Shown here: positions 41,813-54,656 of the stretch, one piece after another
How the letters are laid out: every line of letters starts with the position of its first letter
Numbering within the stretch: position 1 is the stretch's first letter
Assembly: GCA_036365145.1 (NCBI GenBank)
Contig: JAEOAD010000005.1
Span: 4,377,501 to 4,441,500, forward strand
Reading direction: 5' to 3'
DNA from: Orientallactaga sibirica
Lineage: Eukaryota; Chordata; Mammalia; Rodentia; Dipodidae
Length of the DNA: 64,000 nucleotides
The notes under the pieces: model-generated
Database searches by the model: none
The model's input: only the letters and a program-made list of their open reading frames with translations
Told to the model about the DNA's origin: nothing
Made by a program: the position numbers and the translations under genes

Positions 41813-43694
41813 AATATTCCGCATCTTCAACCATGCAGGGGGGGAGTGAATCAGGGAAGGCAGATTCAAAGTGTCTTGAAATATGAGGTTAAAATGAGAG
41901 AGTGACCAACATTCCAGGTGTCACATGAGTAAGCCCCTTAAAAATGTATTGTCAGAAACAATCTCTCAAATATATGATTTTTAAATATAATCTATCATTC
42001 CTATTCATAATAGGGGCTAAAACATAGGAGGTGAATTTTAGCCTAACACATTGCCATACCCTCACATAATGAGCCAATATATGGAAAGGAATGAGAGAAA
42101 AAACATTGGGTAGACAACTGCATGTCATAGTTGATAATTTTTAGCCAAACTGTGATGCATTTGGATAAATTTAAAAGTGGAAATCTGAGTTTACTAATTA
42201 CTTTAGCCACACAGTAAGAAACCAACCAAAATGTTATCTGAAACAAACAAGTAATATCAATGAATGTTCCATCAGTAGAGAAAATGTTTAAGAACTTGAA
42301 AAGCTATTTTATTTGTGGAATGGGAATATAACAAGAACATGATTGTCAAAAATTAAAAAATAAAGAGGAGACACTCAAGAGAGCCATGAAACTAATCCAT
42401 ACTTATCATGGCAGAGGAAAAGATGTCAATTATGGAAAATGATTTCCCAAAATGCATACCAAATCGATGCACAAATACACAAGGATTGTTGGGTTTGAAT
42501 ATCACCCTATCTACTTAAATATGACTTGTGTGTCTCTATCCATCAGCGGTCAAGAGAGAAACTAGAATAAACTAGAATTCACAAAATGAAAATTGTAATG
42601 CACTGATCAGAGTACCACAGATCTTCTCTGCTGGAATGTTTTGTAGAGTAAAGGGGGAAATATACATATAATTTTAAATTCCTCTTAAACAGAAAAATCA
42701 CATAGCTCTTTTGTTCCTGAGGACAACACAGCCTTCTTCCTCTGCATATAGAGCTTTCGCTTCTGTGTTCAGGAAGCAGTAACCCAAAGTCCTTCTCTGT
42801 GGGCACCAAGTGAACATTAATTAATGATGAATAGAGGATACTTTACCATCTGTTCTGGACTAATTCAGTATATACTGTTGTCATTTAATTGGATTATTTT
42901 TAGTCTTGACGTTTCAGCTGGATGAATACCAAAGTCTACAACTGTGAAATGCTCTGGTAAATCATAAGTCCTGTTTTTAATGCCTTATCTGGAAGGGTGA
43001 ATGCTTATGAAGTGATAAGAACATCCAAATAACAGTGAAACAGCTTTTCTAAAAGTAATAAACATTCTTCAGTAGAATATTTCATGTTGTGGATTATAAT
43101 TGATAGCCTTGAGTACATGGAGCCAAGAAAGAAACACAAGCAAAAGTATTCGTTAAAGAAACAGAAAAATACAATTTGTATATATGGTTACGAGTATAAC
43201 AATTGTCTTTTTTGTCTTGAAGACACTGGCACTTCCTAGCATACCACTGCACTGGGATACCCACTGAAGGTGTATTCTGTGATGGGCACTGGAACTGGCA
43301 TGCCAATTCAGTCTTTCGAATTAGTAATATGATATCCATTTCTTTGTAAAGCAGAAATTCCCATAGCTACTAATTACTTAAGGAAGCTGAGAAGCTACCT
43401 TGATTTTTTTTCCAAGCATTTAAATTAAAGCTATTAATAGGAAGTAAAGATATCCATGCATGGTAGATGAACGATGGCTCAATTATAATTCATTCCCTTA
43501 AATTTCAGGGGTAATTGTGCTTGAGTGATTGATCAGTAGCCCAAGATATTTTATTTGAGCCCATAAAGGATTTGGTGTGATTTTTTTTCTCATCTGCTTT
43601 TAACTGCTTCATCAAAACATAGCCAACTGAGATATTTGATCAGATGTAAAATCATTCATATCTGAGTCATGTCTGGATTCATGGAGTACACTGC
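41813..43694. other. Unique AT-rich stretch
   Basis: About 1.9 kb with no recognised repeat or gene; 43390-43570 is listed separately. Confidence 0.5.
43390..43570. other. Candidate conserved non-coding block
   Basis: AT-rich unique sequence with TTAAATTAAAGCTATTAATAG, CAATTATAATTCATTCCC and GAGTGATTGATCAG words. Enhancer-like composition; no conservation data. Confidence 0.22.
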
Positions 43695-43882
43695 AGAAGC
43701 TGATTGCTGACCTTCAAATCCTAGTTCACTCAAACCAGCTATGTGTCATTGGTCAAGCTGCTAAGACTCTACAAACCTCAATTGTCTCAGGAGAAAAATG
43801 AATCTTTTAACAAAATATACAGCATGAGATGTTTTGAGTATCTTCATAAATAATGCATGCTAAGTATTTTGTATAGTACTTG
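43695..43882 (+). repeat. MIR SINE
   Basis: CAAATCCTAGTTCACTC, CAGCTATGTGTCATTGGTCA, CTCAATTGTCTCAGGAG and ATAATGCATGCTAAGTATTT follow MIR in the sense direction. Confidence 0.68.
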
Positions 43883-44384
43883 GTTAGATTAGGCAATGTT
43901 TTCCAGAGAAACAGCCAATAGGATGTGTGTGTGTGGGGGGGGGTGTTTATGTATATTACGATGCCAAGGCAAATAGGCTATATGATTATGGTGGCTAAGA
44001 AGTCCAAAAATCAATGATATGCAGGTTTGAGGCAGAGAAGAGAGGTGGTGGTATTTCAGTCCAAGCCCAGTGGTTGAGAAGTAGGAAAGCCAATGACACA
44101 CGTCTCCAACCAAGTCCAAGGTCCTGAGAACCCGGATCACTAATGTCCTTGCAGGAGGGGAGAAAATGGCCCCAGTTAAAAGAAGAGAGCAAGTTGTCCT
44201 TCCTCTGCTTTTTTGTTGTAGTGAGGCCCTATGCAGATTACAGGATGTCCACATTTGTAATAATAGCTCTTTTATAGTGTGCTGATTAAATTGCTAATCT
44301 TTTTCAGAAATCGACTCAGAAGTACACATGAAATGAAGGGGAAATCCCTCAACCCAAATAAGCTGAAACAAAATTAGCCATGGT
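43883..44384. other. Unique stretch
   Basis: GT and G runs at 43925-43945. No gene. Confidence 0.45.
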
Positions 44385-44740
44385 GGCAGTTCACCTTCTT
44401 CTTGCTGGGACAAAATGCCTGACCAAAAGTAGTTTATGGAAGAAAAAAGCTTACTTCAGCTTACAGTCTCGGGGGCAAGTTTCAGCATGGCAGGAAAGTC
44501 ATGGCAGAGCCGAGGCTGGGCATCACCTCTTGTCACATCATCTGGGAAGTAGCAGCAAGCGTGAACTAAATAGCAAACACCCAGGAGGACAGGAGGAATA
44601 AACCTCAAGGCCCCTCCAGTGACACACTTTGTCCATCCAGGCTCCACCTCCCAAAGTCTCCACCAGCTGGAGATTGAGTGTGAGGCTTAATCACAAACAA
44701 AGGAGCATATGGGGGACACTTCACCTTCAAAGCACAACCA
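44385..44740 (-). mobile_element. Diverged MaLR-type LTR, reverse
   Basis: AGCTTACTTCAGCTTACAGTC, CAGCATGGCAGGAAAGTCAT, CCACCAGCTGGAGATTGAG and CATATGGGGGACACTTCACC give the rodent MaLR LTR order on the minus strand. Edges are approximate. Confidence 0.65.
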
Positions 44741-45257
44741 TCAAACTTGTACTTGGCATGTTTCCTATAAATCTATCTATTAAACTGAAATGTCCAGCTA
44801 CATTCCTTGTGCTTGGGCCTTTGATGTAATGACTCCCATGTTTCTGTGATTCTATAATAGACTGCTACCTTTCCTGGTGGACTCTCTTCACTCAGATCCT
44901 TTTATTTTATTTTCTTCCATCCTAATGTTCTTAAGATATGTCTGCTACCATCAGAATAGTGGCTCATTCTAGATATCATTTGTAAAAGATTGGAAGTCTT
45001 TTTTTAAATAAAGGAATGATAACTATGAGAAAGTTGGACTAGCCTCAGCACACCCACAGTATATATCTGAACTATATCCCAAGTGGAACTATTCTCTCTT
45101 GTGAGCTTCTGCTTCACTCTTTTAATGAAATGCTGCTCTAGAGTGTTATATATTAATTTCATAACTCTCTAACCTTCATTCCCCATAATTTCTTAAGGCT
45201 TACCTTATTAAAACCACATGCTGCCCACACTTAATAAAGAAATGCACGACATTCTGA
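44741..45257. other. Unique stretch
   Basis: No feature recognised. Confidence 0.45.
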
Positions 45258-45365
45258 TGTTACAGATAAAAACTGAAGCTCAAAGACACTAAATGACTTC
45301 CCTGAAGTTCACATCAGTAAAGAATAAGGGAAATTCATACTCAAGTCTAGAAAAATCCCAGGTGT
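45258..45365 (-). repeat. MIR SINE fragment, reverse
   Basis: TTACAGATAAAAACTGAAGC, TCAAAGACACTAAATGACTT and CCTGAAGTTCACATCAG match reverse MIR. Confidence 0.7.
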
Positions 45366-46239
45366 ACATTCTTTCTTGAATATCTACATTTTTAAAACCG
45401 ATCAGTAGATCTCCCTTAAGGCTTGGTAGTGTTAGCAAGAGGAACAAGCAGAAGAAAGGAAATCATCCTTTCCTGTATGGAGCAGGTGGAAATGAGTTGA
45501 ATTGCCCCAGAGAACAAAGACCTGTAATTTTCACAACACAAGCTTCAGTAAGCAGACCAAGCAGAACAATTGATCTCGGTTTTTTTTTTTTTTAATTTTT
45601 CCCTGAAATCACTTTTGAAACTTCTAAATTTAGGACAAATGACTCTTCACTGAATATTTCAGACAGAGATAATATAGCCTTTTCAAAGTATTCAAAATAT
45701 TTAGCAATTGAAGCATTTAAAATGATCACAATTATTTCACTTTCTGGTTGTCTCCTCCCCGCTAGGAACATCTTGAGAGTGGGTGTTGTGTCTCAATCAG
45801 CGATGGATTTGCACCGCCAAGGAGAGTGTCCCCTGATGCTAATGGACGCTTTGGAACTTTTTATGGAGGGGCGGGTGTATGGATGAATGAGTAAATCAAT
45901 GAATGAACAATGACCTACAAATGAATGTTTTATAACCTGTTATTGCTACTATTATGACAATAATAAAACATCACAGACAGAATTCTCCAAGATGGAATTC
46001 TCTTTGATTGAACCAAACCAAACAGTCAACATCTCAAATTTACAGACTTCAATTTACTTCCTGGAATATATATAAGATTGAAAAACAAATGTTTTATTTA
46101 TGCACTAAATATTCTCTGTGAAACATTTGACTATGCCCCTTTGGTAGATCATCAGTTTTGATCTGATAAAGGCACAAGGAAGTACGTGTCATCCTCGTGA
46201 CACAGGCTAACTGTCCTGAAACAAAACCATACTGGTAAT
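45366..46239. other. Unique stretch
   Basis: T-run at 45580-45592. The part near 45750-45850 has no repeat signature. No gene. Confidence 0.45.
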
Positions 46240-46312
46240 ATTGAACCACGAGGATTTAAACCCACTCTATATGATTCTAAGGTTCATGCTTTTCACTGGC
46301 AGGCTGTACCAC
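46240..46312 (-). repeat. MIR-like fragment, reverse
   Basis: GAGGATTTAAACCCACTC, ATGATTCTAAGGTTCATGC and GGCTGTACCACC fit the 3' half of reverse MIR. The retroposed block inserted just beyond it. Confidence 0.5.
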
Positions 46313-46333
46313 CTTTAAAAATGTGACTAAATA

Positions 46334-47292
46334 CAGGACCCTCCTGGGAGGGAGGTCTTTCATAGGATTTAAACATTGTGGTTGGTCAAGTTCAGACCCC
46401 AGACCTCAGTGCCAGAGCTAATCTCTCCCTGAGACAGGCCCTAGCCCTAACCAACCAGCTGGCCCTCTGGTTCACCTGGGCCAAAACACAGCCCACCACC
46501 CTGAGGTTATAAATACCTTTGCAAGGGGAGGGCAGGGACTCTCTCTCATCACTTGGGAACTTCCAGCTATGGGTGAGTTTTTCCCTCTGCTTGGCCTCAG
46601 CTGGCTCCACCCAGGCTCAGGCCCAGGCCCAGCCAGGAGGCCCCCCTTGTCCTTACTCGCTGCATGGGTTCTTCATCCTTTCCAGCTCCACATGGCAAGA
46701 GCTCCTTTTGTGGTGGTTTGAATATATGGCCCCCAATATATTCAGTATTTTATTAGTTATAGTTTGCACCTGCAATCACCTTGCTAGAGGCAATGTCACT
46801 GGGGGCTGGTCTTAAGGTGTGGTGATGGTTTGAGATTCCATTGTAAAGATATGCAAAGTGTGCCTAGCAGGAGTTCCTGAAGTGTGCTGTATGACTCTTT
46901 GGCTGGAGTTTTGCTCAGTGTGCTGTGTGCCTGGTTGGCTTTTTCTCTCTCTGCTTGGCCCTGTGAAGGCAGGCCAGCTTCTTCTGCCATTATTGGAACT
47001 TCCCCTGGATCTGTAAGCTTCAATAAATAATATCCCTTCCTCCATAACTGTGCCTGATCTGGAAGTTCATCTCAGCGAACCTGAAGCTGTCTGCTACACC
47101 TTTCTTTTCTCTTTTCATGCTTTTTTCCCAGATCCCTATCTGGTCGCATGGACTCCTGAGCTACACATGGGTTTTTGGGCTCAATGTGGTGTACTTCTCC
47201 CCACTTTATCTCCCCTTACCTCCCAGCCTTCCCCTTTCCACACTCCTTTGTAAAATCTGAATAAAATGTGGTATCTCAAAAATCAAAAACAA
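46334..47292 (+). mobile_element. Retroposed polyadenylated LTR-like sequence
   Basis: Direct repeats GTGACTAAATA at 46323-46333 and 47293-47303 flank an insert that ends AATAAA (47262-47267) and then an A-rich AAAAATCAAAAACAA. The left repeat is preceded by TTTAAAAAT, which fits the TT/AAAA cleavage of L1 endonuclease. So it was inserted by L1 machinery. Inside is a TATA-like TTATAAATACC (46507-46517). Removing the later LTR (46709-47098) and its duplication leaves about 560 bases of unknown, perhaps LTR-derived, source. Confidence 0.6.
46709..47098 (+). mobile_element. Solo LTR, MaLR type, nested
   Basis: Starts TGTGGTGGTTTGAATATATG and ends GTCTGCTACA. Perfect 5-bp duplication CCTTT at 46704-46708 and 47099-47103. 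AATAAATAA lies at about 47023 after GTAAGCTTC. It landed inside the retroposed sequence, so it is the younger of the two. Confidence 0.87.
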
Positions 47293-47303
47293 GTGACTAA
47301 ATA

Positions 47304-48037
47304 AATCAAGGTTTGTGATAATTCAATGTAAAAGAAAATAATTTTAAAAGACTCTAAAGCTTATTGTTTGGCTTTTGTTTCCACAGCTATTTGCTCAGCA
47401 CTTCGGGGTGTGTATACCTTTAATGGCAATTTTATTAGAGGACAGTTAAAGTGACTCCCATGGGAATCTCTTTTATCACTGCACCATTGAAATTAGACCC
47501 TGGTTCCAGCTTCTCGGATGAAGCTATTTCACCACAGATTTCTTCACATTTAATGTGCTGGTGTTTTCCACCGTGCCCAACCATTCTGGCAGTAGCATAT
47601 GGTTAGTTGTGTTAATTGGGCTTTTTGTTATGCTGTGTCTGCAAAGCTTCTTTTAATTTATATTCAAGTGTTTGTCATACTCTGGCAGTCTGTTTTGTGA
47701 TGTCTGTGTTTGCTTTGTGACCCATGACTGCAGCATGCTTTTTCAAGCTGTGTTCTGGCCGATTATCGGAAGATGCCCACAGTGTAGTGGTTTTGTACTA
47801 TAATGCAATTCCTGCTGCTTCCGAAACCAGAGTTATCCTTGGGAGAGAGTCGGCCAGGGGAAGGGACATTGCTTTAGACACCTCTAAGGAATTACCTTGT
47901 TAGGAATGACATACACTGGATGAAAGTTGGTTTACTTATGAAAGGCAGAATGCTGGAGGATTCATGTAGCATCTCACATTCACAAAAGCCTAGAAGTTGC
48001 CAGGCACGGGTATGACCAAGGCAAAACATATGGAAAA
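47304..48037. other. Unique stretch with conserved-looking block
   Basis: 47370-47800 is non-repetitive, with words such as AATGGCAATTTTATTAG, TTAATTGGGCTTTTTG and GCAAAGCTTCTTTTAATTTA, and resembles conserved non-coding DNA in style. No exon recognised. Confidence 0.3.
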
Positions 48038-48292
48038 AAGGACTGCAGAGATGGCTTAGTGGTTAAGGCGCCCGCCTGTTAAGCCTAAGAACACCAGTTC
48101 CAATCTCCAGGTCCCATGTTTAGCCAGATGCAAAAGTGATGCAAGGGCACAATGCCGCACTTGCCCAAAAGGGGGCGCACACATCTGGAGTTTGTTCGCA
48201 GTACCTGAGAGGCTGCTGGCCCACCCATTCTGTCTTCCTCTCCCTCTCTGTCTCTGGCTGTCTCTCTTCCCCCCCAAAAAAAAATATGTAAA
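48038..48292 (+). repeat. DIP-like SINE, long subfamily
   Basis: GACTGCAGAGATGGCTTAGTG head and the extra body segment with CCAAAAGGGGGCGC at 48165-48178, shared with the copy at 28283. CT tract and A-run tail. The motif fits a CTCF core at 12 of 14 positions. Confidence 0.9.
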
Positions 48293-49494
48293 GAAGAAAT
48301 ATAAAGAGGTCAATGAGAATGGTATTAAACTCAGATTCTTAAACATCATTTCCTGAGTTCAGCCAATTTCAATATTCACCAGCTGTGTGATGTTGGATGA
48401 TATATTCCTCTGTACTTTGGTTTTCTTTATATGATGCAGTTGGTGATAAGATCTGTACCAAAGGACTGGTAGAGACACCAATGAGATAATGCTTATGATG
48501 TACTTAGATTAGTGAACACTGTATTTCTGAGTGCTCCCTGTCATTATTTCATATAATAGACAATAAATGCAGGGATCTAGCCAGAAGAAAGGAAACTACA
48601 GATTGGAAATAAAATACTGTAAGAAATGCAACTGATACTCTTGGAACTACATTCAAAAAGGCTCCATAGTTATATACACACACATGTATATATACACGAT
48701 AATGCTGACTTGAATAGATAAGTGGGTACATATCCTTGAGCCCACATGAGGCATGTTTTCATTTGGCCCACAAAGAGGAGCTAGAACACACAGCTCCCAA
48801 ACAGAGTATACAGCTCCCAGAGTTATTGAATATATGACCTTCATAGAGACAAATTTCTTAAGGGATTTGTTTCCATGGGAAATCCTATGAAAAGTTCTTA
48901 ATCTGGGTAAAGATTGGGGATGGTCACAGGAGTTAGTAGAGGAAAGAAATTTGATAAGATATTGACCATCTTCCTAAATTCTAAGATTGAATTCTTGAAA
49001 GATTACATAAAATTGAAATTACAGGAATAATATATAAGGAGAGAGAGAAAGAGAATATCCATAAACCAATGTCATAGCCAAAGACAAGATCCTGTGGCAT
49101 TTGAGGTGTATTATCCTTTGAAAGAATGATGACATTTCTCAGAAAAGCCCAAGAGCCTTCAAATCCCCACCCCCAATAAAAAAGACATAAAACCCATCAG
49201 GGATTCTTCAGCCTACTGGGACCCTCATGCTGCTCATATGAAATCATGCTGGCAGAAAATATTTGTCTCCGTGTCTGCCTTCAGACAATGCAAAATTTGT
49301 TTGCTTGTTTGCCCTACAATTTATTACATGCCTCTAATTTATGGAGTTTTGAAAAGGAAAGCTGGAAAATAGAGTAAGAGCCTGAAGAAATGAAATAGTA
49401 GCCAAAGATTAATTATATCTGTAGACATCATTATGCAGAAGTAGAACTTCTCAGTCACAGAACTCATATTTCTCTTTCAAAACAAAGTTCATAT
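48293..49494. other. Unique stretch apart from a MIR
   Basis: Only the MIR at 48372-48550 is recognised. No gene. Confidence 0.45.
48372..48550 (+). repeat. MIR SINE
   Basis: CACCAGCTGTGTGATGTTGG, TACTTTGGTTTTCTTTATATG, AATGAGATAATGCTTATGAT and TAGTGAACACTGTATTT follow MIR sense order. Confidence 0.65.
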
Positions 49495-49505
49495 AAAAAT
49501 CTTTA

Positions 49506-49721
49506 GGACTGGAGAGATGGCATAGTGGTTAAGGTGCTTAGCTGTGAGGCATAAGGACTCAGGTGTGATTCCTCAGTACCCACATAAATAAGATGCACAT
49601 GGGGGTGCATGTGTCTGGAGTTCGTTTACAGTAGCTAGAGGCCCTGGTGCATCCATTTTCTCTCTCTCCTTCTCTCCCTCTCTCTCTGTAATAAATAAAT
49701 TTAAAATATAAATAAAACATT
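49506..49721 (+). repeat. DIP-like SINE with target duplication
   Basis: GACTGGAGAGATGGCATAG head to AATAAATAAATTTAAAAT tail. AAAAATCTTTA at 49495-49505 and 49722-49732 is an exact target duplication. Confidence 0.92.
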
Positions 49722-49738
49722 AAAAATCTTTATTATAA

Positions 49739-49899
49739 TTTTTTTTTTTTTTTTTGGTTTTTCGAGGTAGGGTGTCACTCTGGCTCAGGATGACCTGGAA
49801 GTAATTGTGTAGTTTCAGGGTGGCCTTGAACTCACGGTGATCCTCCTACCTCTGCCTCCCGAGTGCTGGGATGGAAGGCGTGCGCCACCACGCCCGGCT
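49739..49899 (-). repeat. B1 SINE, reverse, with target duplication
   Basis: Poly-T, TCGAGGTAGGGTGTCACTC, CCTCCCGAGTGCTGGGATGG and CACCACGCCCGGC. TTTATTATAA flanks it at 49729-49738 and 49900-49909. It entered just beside the neighbouring SINE. Confidence 0.94.
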
Positions 49900-49909
49900 T
49901 TTATTATAA

Positions 49910-50694
49910 ATTCTTAACCATTTTCCTACAATTTTTGACTCTATGATGTGCCTAAAAATTATAGTCCCACACCTGCCCTCCCAGTGGACTCCATGTGAAT
50001 GTCATTGATAGGTGTGAACTTACTAGATGAGGAGCGGTGAAAGCATATGGATTAAACATTTAAGCTGCCCAGGGGAAGAGGTAAATCCTTCCAGAGAAGT
50101 GGAGCTAAGCTGAGAATGGAGGGGTGAGTAGGAGTTAACAAGATCAGAAATGTGGGAAGAAAAAGCAAATGTTATAAGAGGGAGGGAGGCAGGGAGGGAG
50201 GGAAGAAAGGAGGAAAGATGGAGAGAGGGGAGGAAGGGAGAAAGAGAGAAAATAAGAAAAAGAGAGAGAGAGAGAAAGGCCCCAGAGCAAGGGGAGTTCC
50301 GAGAACTAGAAATCATTTACTATGTTCATAGTGAAGAGCACCAAAAAGCAAATGAGTTGATAGAAAAAGCCAGGGATGAAGAAGAAATAGCTTTGCAAGG
50401 CAGAATAAACAGCTTTCATTTCTCCTGAGGATCATGGAAACCTTTAAAGTGTCCTTAAACAGAACAGTGACATTGCTGGAAACTGCAGGAACTGGTCTGA
50501 GAATCTCCGCGGGCCACCTTTCTGAGGAACTGATTTTTCTGACTCCTTTCTTCATAGCCTAACTGCTGGTGGAGCAAAGTCTACCTTTATGGCTATGTAG
50601 CCATATGCTATATATCAACATTTATTTTTGTGTTTTATTCAGTTTCCTATTTATGATACCTGTACTCTCTTGACCTACATTTTACTTAAAAAAA
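49910..50694. other. Unique stretch with purine tract
   Basis: Contains the GA-rich run at 50175-50280. No gene is recognised; the open frames crossing the purine run are compositional. Confidence 0.5.
50175..50280. repeat. Polypurine (GGGA/GA)n tract
   Basis: About 100 bases almost entirely A and G (GGGAGGGAGGCAGGGAGGG, later AGAGAGAGAGAG). Mirror symmetry makes triplex (H-DNA) formation possible. Confidence 0.9.
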
Positions 50695-50705
50695 TTAACA
50701 AACCA

Positions 50706-50922
50706 AGGCTGGAGAAATTGCTCAGCATTTAAGGCACTTGCCTGTGAAGCCTAAAGACCCAGGTTCAATCCCCAGTACCCACATAAAGCCAGAGGCACAA
50801 AGTGGTGAATGCATCTGGCATTCGTTTGCAGGCTAAGCCATGCCCATTCTTTCTCTCTCCGTATACATACCTGCTTCTTTCTCTCTCTCAAATTAAATAA
50901 GCAAATTAAATATTTTTTGAAG
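50706..50922 (+). repeat. DIP-like SINE with target duplication
   Basis: GGCTGGAGAAATTGCTCAGC head, GACCCAGGTTCAATCCCC B-box region, CT tract. TTAACAAACCA at 50695-50705 and 50923-50933 is an exact target duplication. Confidence 0.93.
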
Positions 50923-50933
50923 TTAACAAACCA

Positions 50934-52324
<1,391 letters not shown>

Positions 52325-52364
52325 TAGAATGTAAAAATCATCTGGCTCTAACTTGTCTTTTTTA

Positions 52365-52577
52365 AATAATTTTTTTATTTACTTATTGGCAAACAGAGAT
52401 AGAGAAGAGAGGCAGACAGAAAGAGTGGGTGTGCCATGGCTTCCAGCCACTGCAAACAAACTCTAGATACATGTACCACTTTGTGCATCTGTTTTACATG
52501 GCCACTGGGGAATCAAACTCAGGTCATTAGGCTTTGCAGGAAAGTGCCTTAATGACTGAGCTATCTCTTCAGCCCCA
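52365..52577 (-). repeat. DIP-like SINE, reverse
   Basis: ATTTTTTTATTTACTTATT tail, CCAGCCACTGCAAACAAACT body, GAGCTATCTCTTCAGCCCC reversed head. Confidence 0.86.
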
Positions 52578-53680
52578 AAACTTCATTTTTAAGTTGTACA
52601 AATAAAAAGAGTCTAATCATGAGAAGAACATAAAATGTCAGAGCTGGGCCTGCCCCATAGCCTAAGTTCCAGGCCAGTGTCAGCCAGTTTCCACAACATA
52701 TGTCACATTAAAGTAGCACTTATTTATATCTATTGGCATTATATTATAAAGGTCTGTCTTGATTTCAATTTATTAGCGTATGCTCATCATGATCTGATGA
52801 CAAATCTAGTGAAAAAATATTGGTTCCATATGGATGCAAAATAATCCCCTATTTAGCATTTTCTGTACATAGTAACTACAGCTCCTATGGCCCAAGAGTC
52901 TATGCTTGGCTTAGCAAGAGCCTCTGCTTTCAGGACTCTCAGATCTCAAATCAATGTGCTGGCTCGGGCTGTCCTATCATCTGGTCTCACCGAGGCACAC
53001 CTGGAGAAGGATCTGCTGCCAAGCTCTGGTAGGTTGTTGCAAGAAACATTTTCTTGTAGAAGCCGGAAGCAAGGTTTCCTTTCCTTGCAGCTTCCAGGTC
53101 AGAGAATGTTCTAGGCAACTAACAACTATCTGCAGTTCCCTGTCAAATGGGCTTCCCAGCATGCCACTTCATGGGGTTTAGCTCCTCCAAAGCCAGCATG
53201 GAAGAGAGGGATGGCAGTTAGGCAGTAATAGAGCTGTACGGAACCTGAGCACAGATTCTCACCCACATAATGACAGAGATACCTTTGCCAAAGTCTCTGC
53301 TTGGAAGCAGTCAGACCCACACGCAAGGAAAGATTACATGAAAGCCAGAATACCAAAGGGCCGCCCTTAACTCTGTCCCCTACCAGAGAGATGCAAAGAA
53401 CAAACTCACTTCTGTGTCCGACTTTTACTTGAATAACATAAACGTACCCACACATATCATCTCACCTTGAAAATGCTAAGTTGTGTATATTTAATTCGAA
53501 GTAACACTGTGTAAGTGTTGCTGGTAGCTTTCCACAAATCAATAGGCCCCAGTAAAAGGCCCGTGATGGAGGACACCTCTTGACCAGAAGCAGGAGCTAC
53601 AGGAGAGGCTGGACAAAGAAGAATAATGCAGTAGACAGCACTTGCGAACCATGCCTGTGGCTCTGGGACACTGAGGAGAC
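52578..53680. other. Unique stretch
   Basis: Overlapping short frames around 52820-53455 on both strands show no domain. No gene recognised. Confidence 0.45.
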
Positions 53681-53865
53681 GACCGCTCAGTGATTAAAGT
53701 GCTTGCTTGCAAACCATGCCAGCCTGGATTCAACTTCCTGGCACCTATGTAAAGTGAGACACAAAGTGGTGCATGCAACCAGAGGTCATTTGTAGCAAAG
53801 AGAGACCCATTCTGGCATAACATGCCCTGCCCCCAGCACACATGCAAATAAATGAAAGTGCATTT
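53681..53865 (+). repeat. Diverged DIP/B2-like SINE
   Basis: CGCTCAGTGATTAAAGTGC, CAAACCATGCCAGCCTGG and CAAAGTGGTGCATGCAACC keep the family order with many changes. Confidence 0.65.
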
Positions 53866-53872
53866 TTTCTTC

Positions 53873-54062
53873 TTTTTAAAAACACTTTATTGACAACTTC
53901 CATAAATATAATCAATATACCATGATCACAATCCCCACTTACTGCCTTCTCTATTCCATCCCCAGAATTCTCCCTGCACTGAATTCCTTCTTTCCATCTA
54001 GTCTCTCTTCTATTTTGTTGTCAGCATGTTTTCCTTCTATTATGAAGGTCTTGTGTGAGTCC
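53873..54062 (-). mobile_element. L1 3' UTR end, reverse
   Basis: The complement aligns with the end of the 24.4 kb copy: ACACAAGACCTTCATAATAG, GAGAGACTAGATGG, then GGAAGTTGTCAATAAAG. About 190 bases, so a strongly 5'-truncated insertion. Confidence 0.72.
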
Positions 54063-54164
54063 AATCAACCTCAGTGGGGTCATGAATATTAAAGCTCCTT
54101 TGTGTCTGGAAGAAACAGGTTGCAGAAGAATGTAAGCCAAAGAAAGTTAATTTAAAAAAAATGC

Positions 54165-54480
54165 ACTGATAAGGTTGCTTAGTGGTTAAAAGCACTTGCT
54201 GTTCAAGCCTGATGGCCAGAGTCTGGAAGTAAGACACTAGTAGCACATGTGTCTGCAATGCCAGTGCACCTACAGCAATTGGAGGCGAGACCAGGAGAAT
54301 CCTGAAGCTCAAAGGCCAGCTAGTCGCATTCACAGCATCAAAACAATGAAAGATCCTGTCACAAACAAGGCAGAAGATAAGGACCAACACCCTAAGGCTG
54401 CCCTCTATCTCCACAGGTGCACCATGGAATAGGCACGCCTACCCCCCCACACACACACACACACTCCATACACACATAAT
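54165..54480 (+). repeat. B2-superfamily (B3-like) SINE
   Basis: TTGCTTAGTGGTTAAAAGC head, then AGCACATGTGTCTGCAATG, and a CACACACAC tail at 54450-54467. The body differs from the DIP copies. Confidence 0.55.
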
Positions 54481-54587
54481 TCAGCAATCCATACTTCTCA
54501 GACCATGTGTTCCATTCAGAAAAGAAAAGGAAGATGTGGCGAAGAAAAATGAATATCAACATAGTCACAAAATGGGCAAAAAGCATG

Positions 54588-54656
54588 AACAGGACTCAGT
54601 GTAGAGCACTGGTCTAACACGCACTAGAGCTTGGATTTGCTCCCCAACACAGCAAA
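54588..54656 (+). repeat. ID-like SINE
   Basis: GACTCAGTGTAGAGCACTGG, CTAGAGCTTGGATTTGCTCC and CCAACACA keep the ID order in the sense direction. Confidence 0.6.

Noticed and set aside
46507..46517. TATA box as promoter of a host gene
   Set aside because: It lies inside a retroposed LTR-like insert and no downstream exon is recognised.
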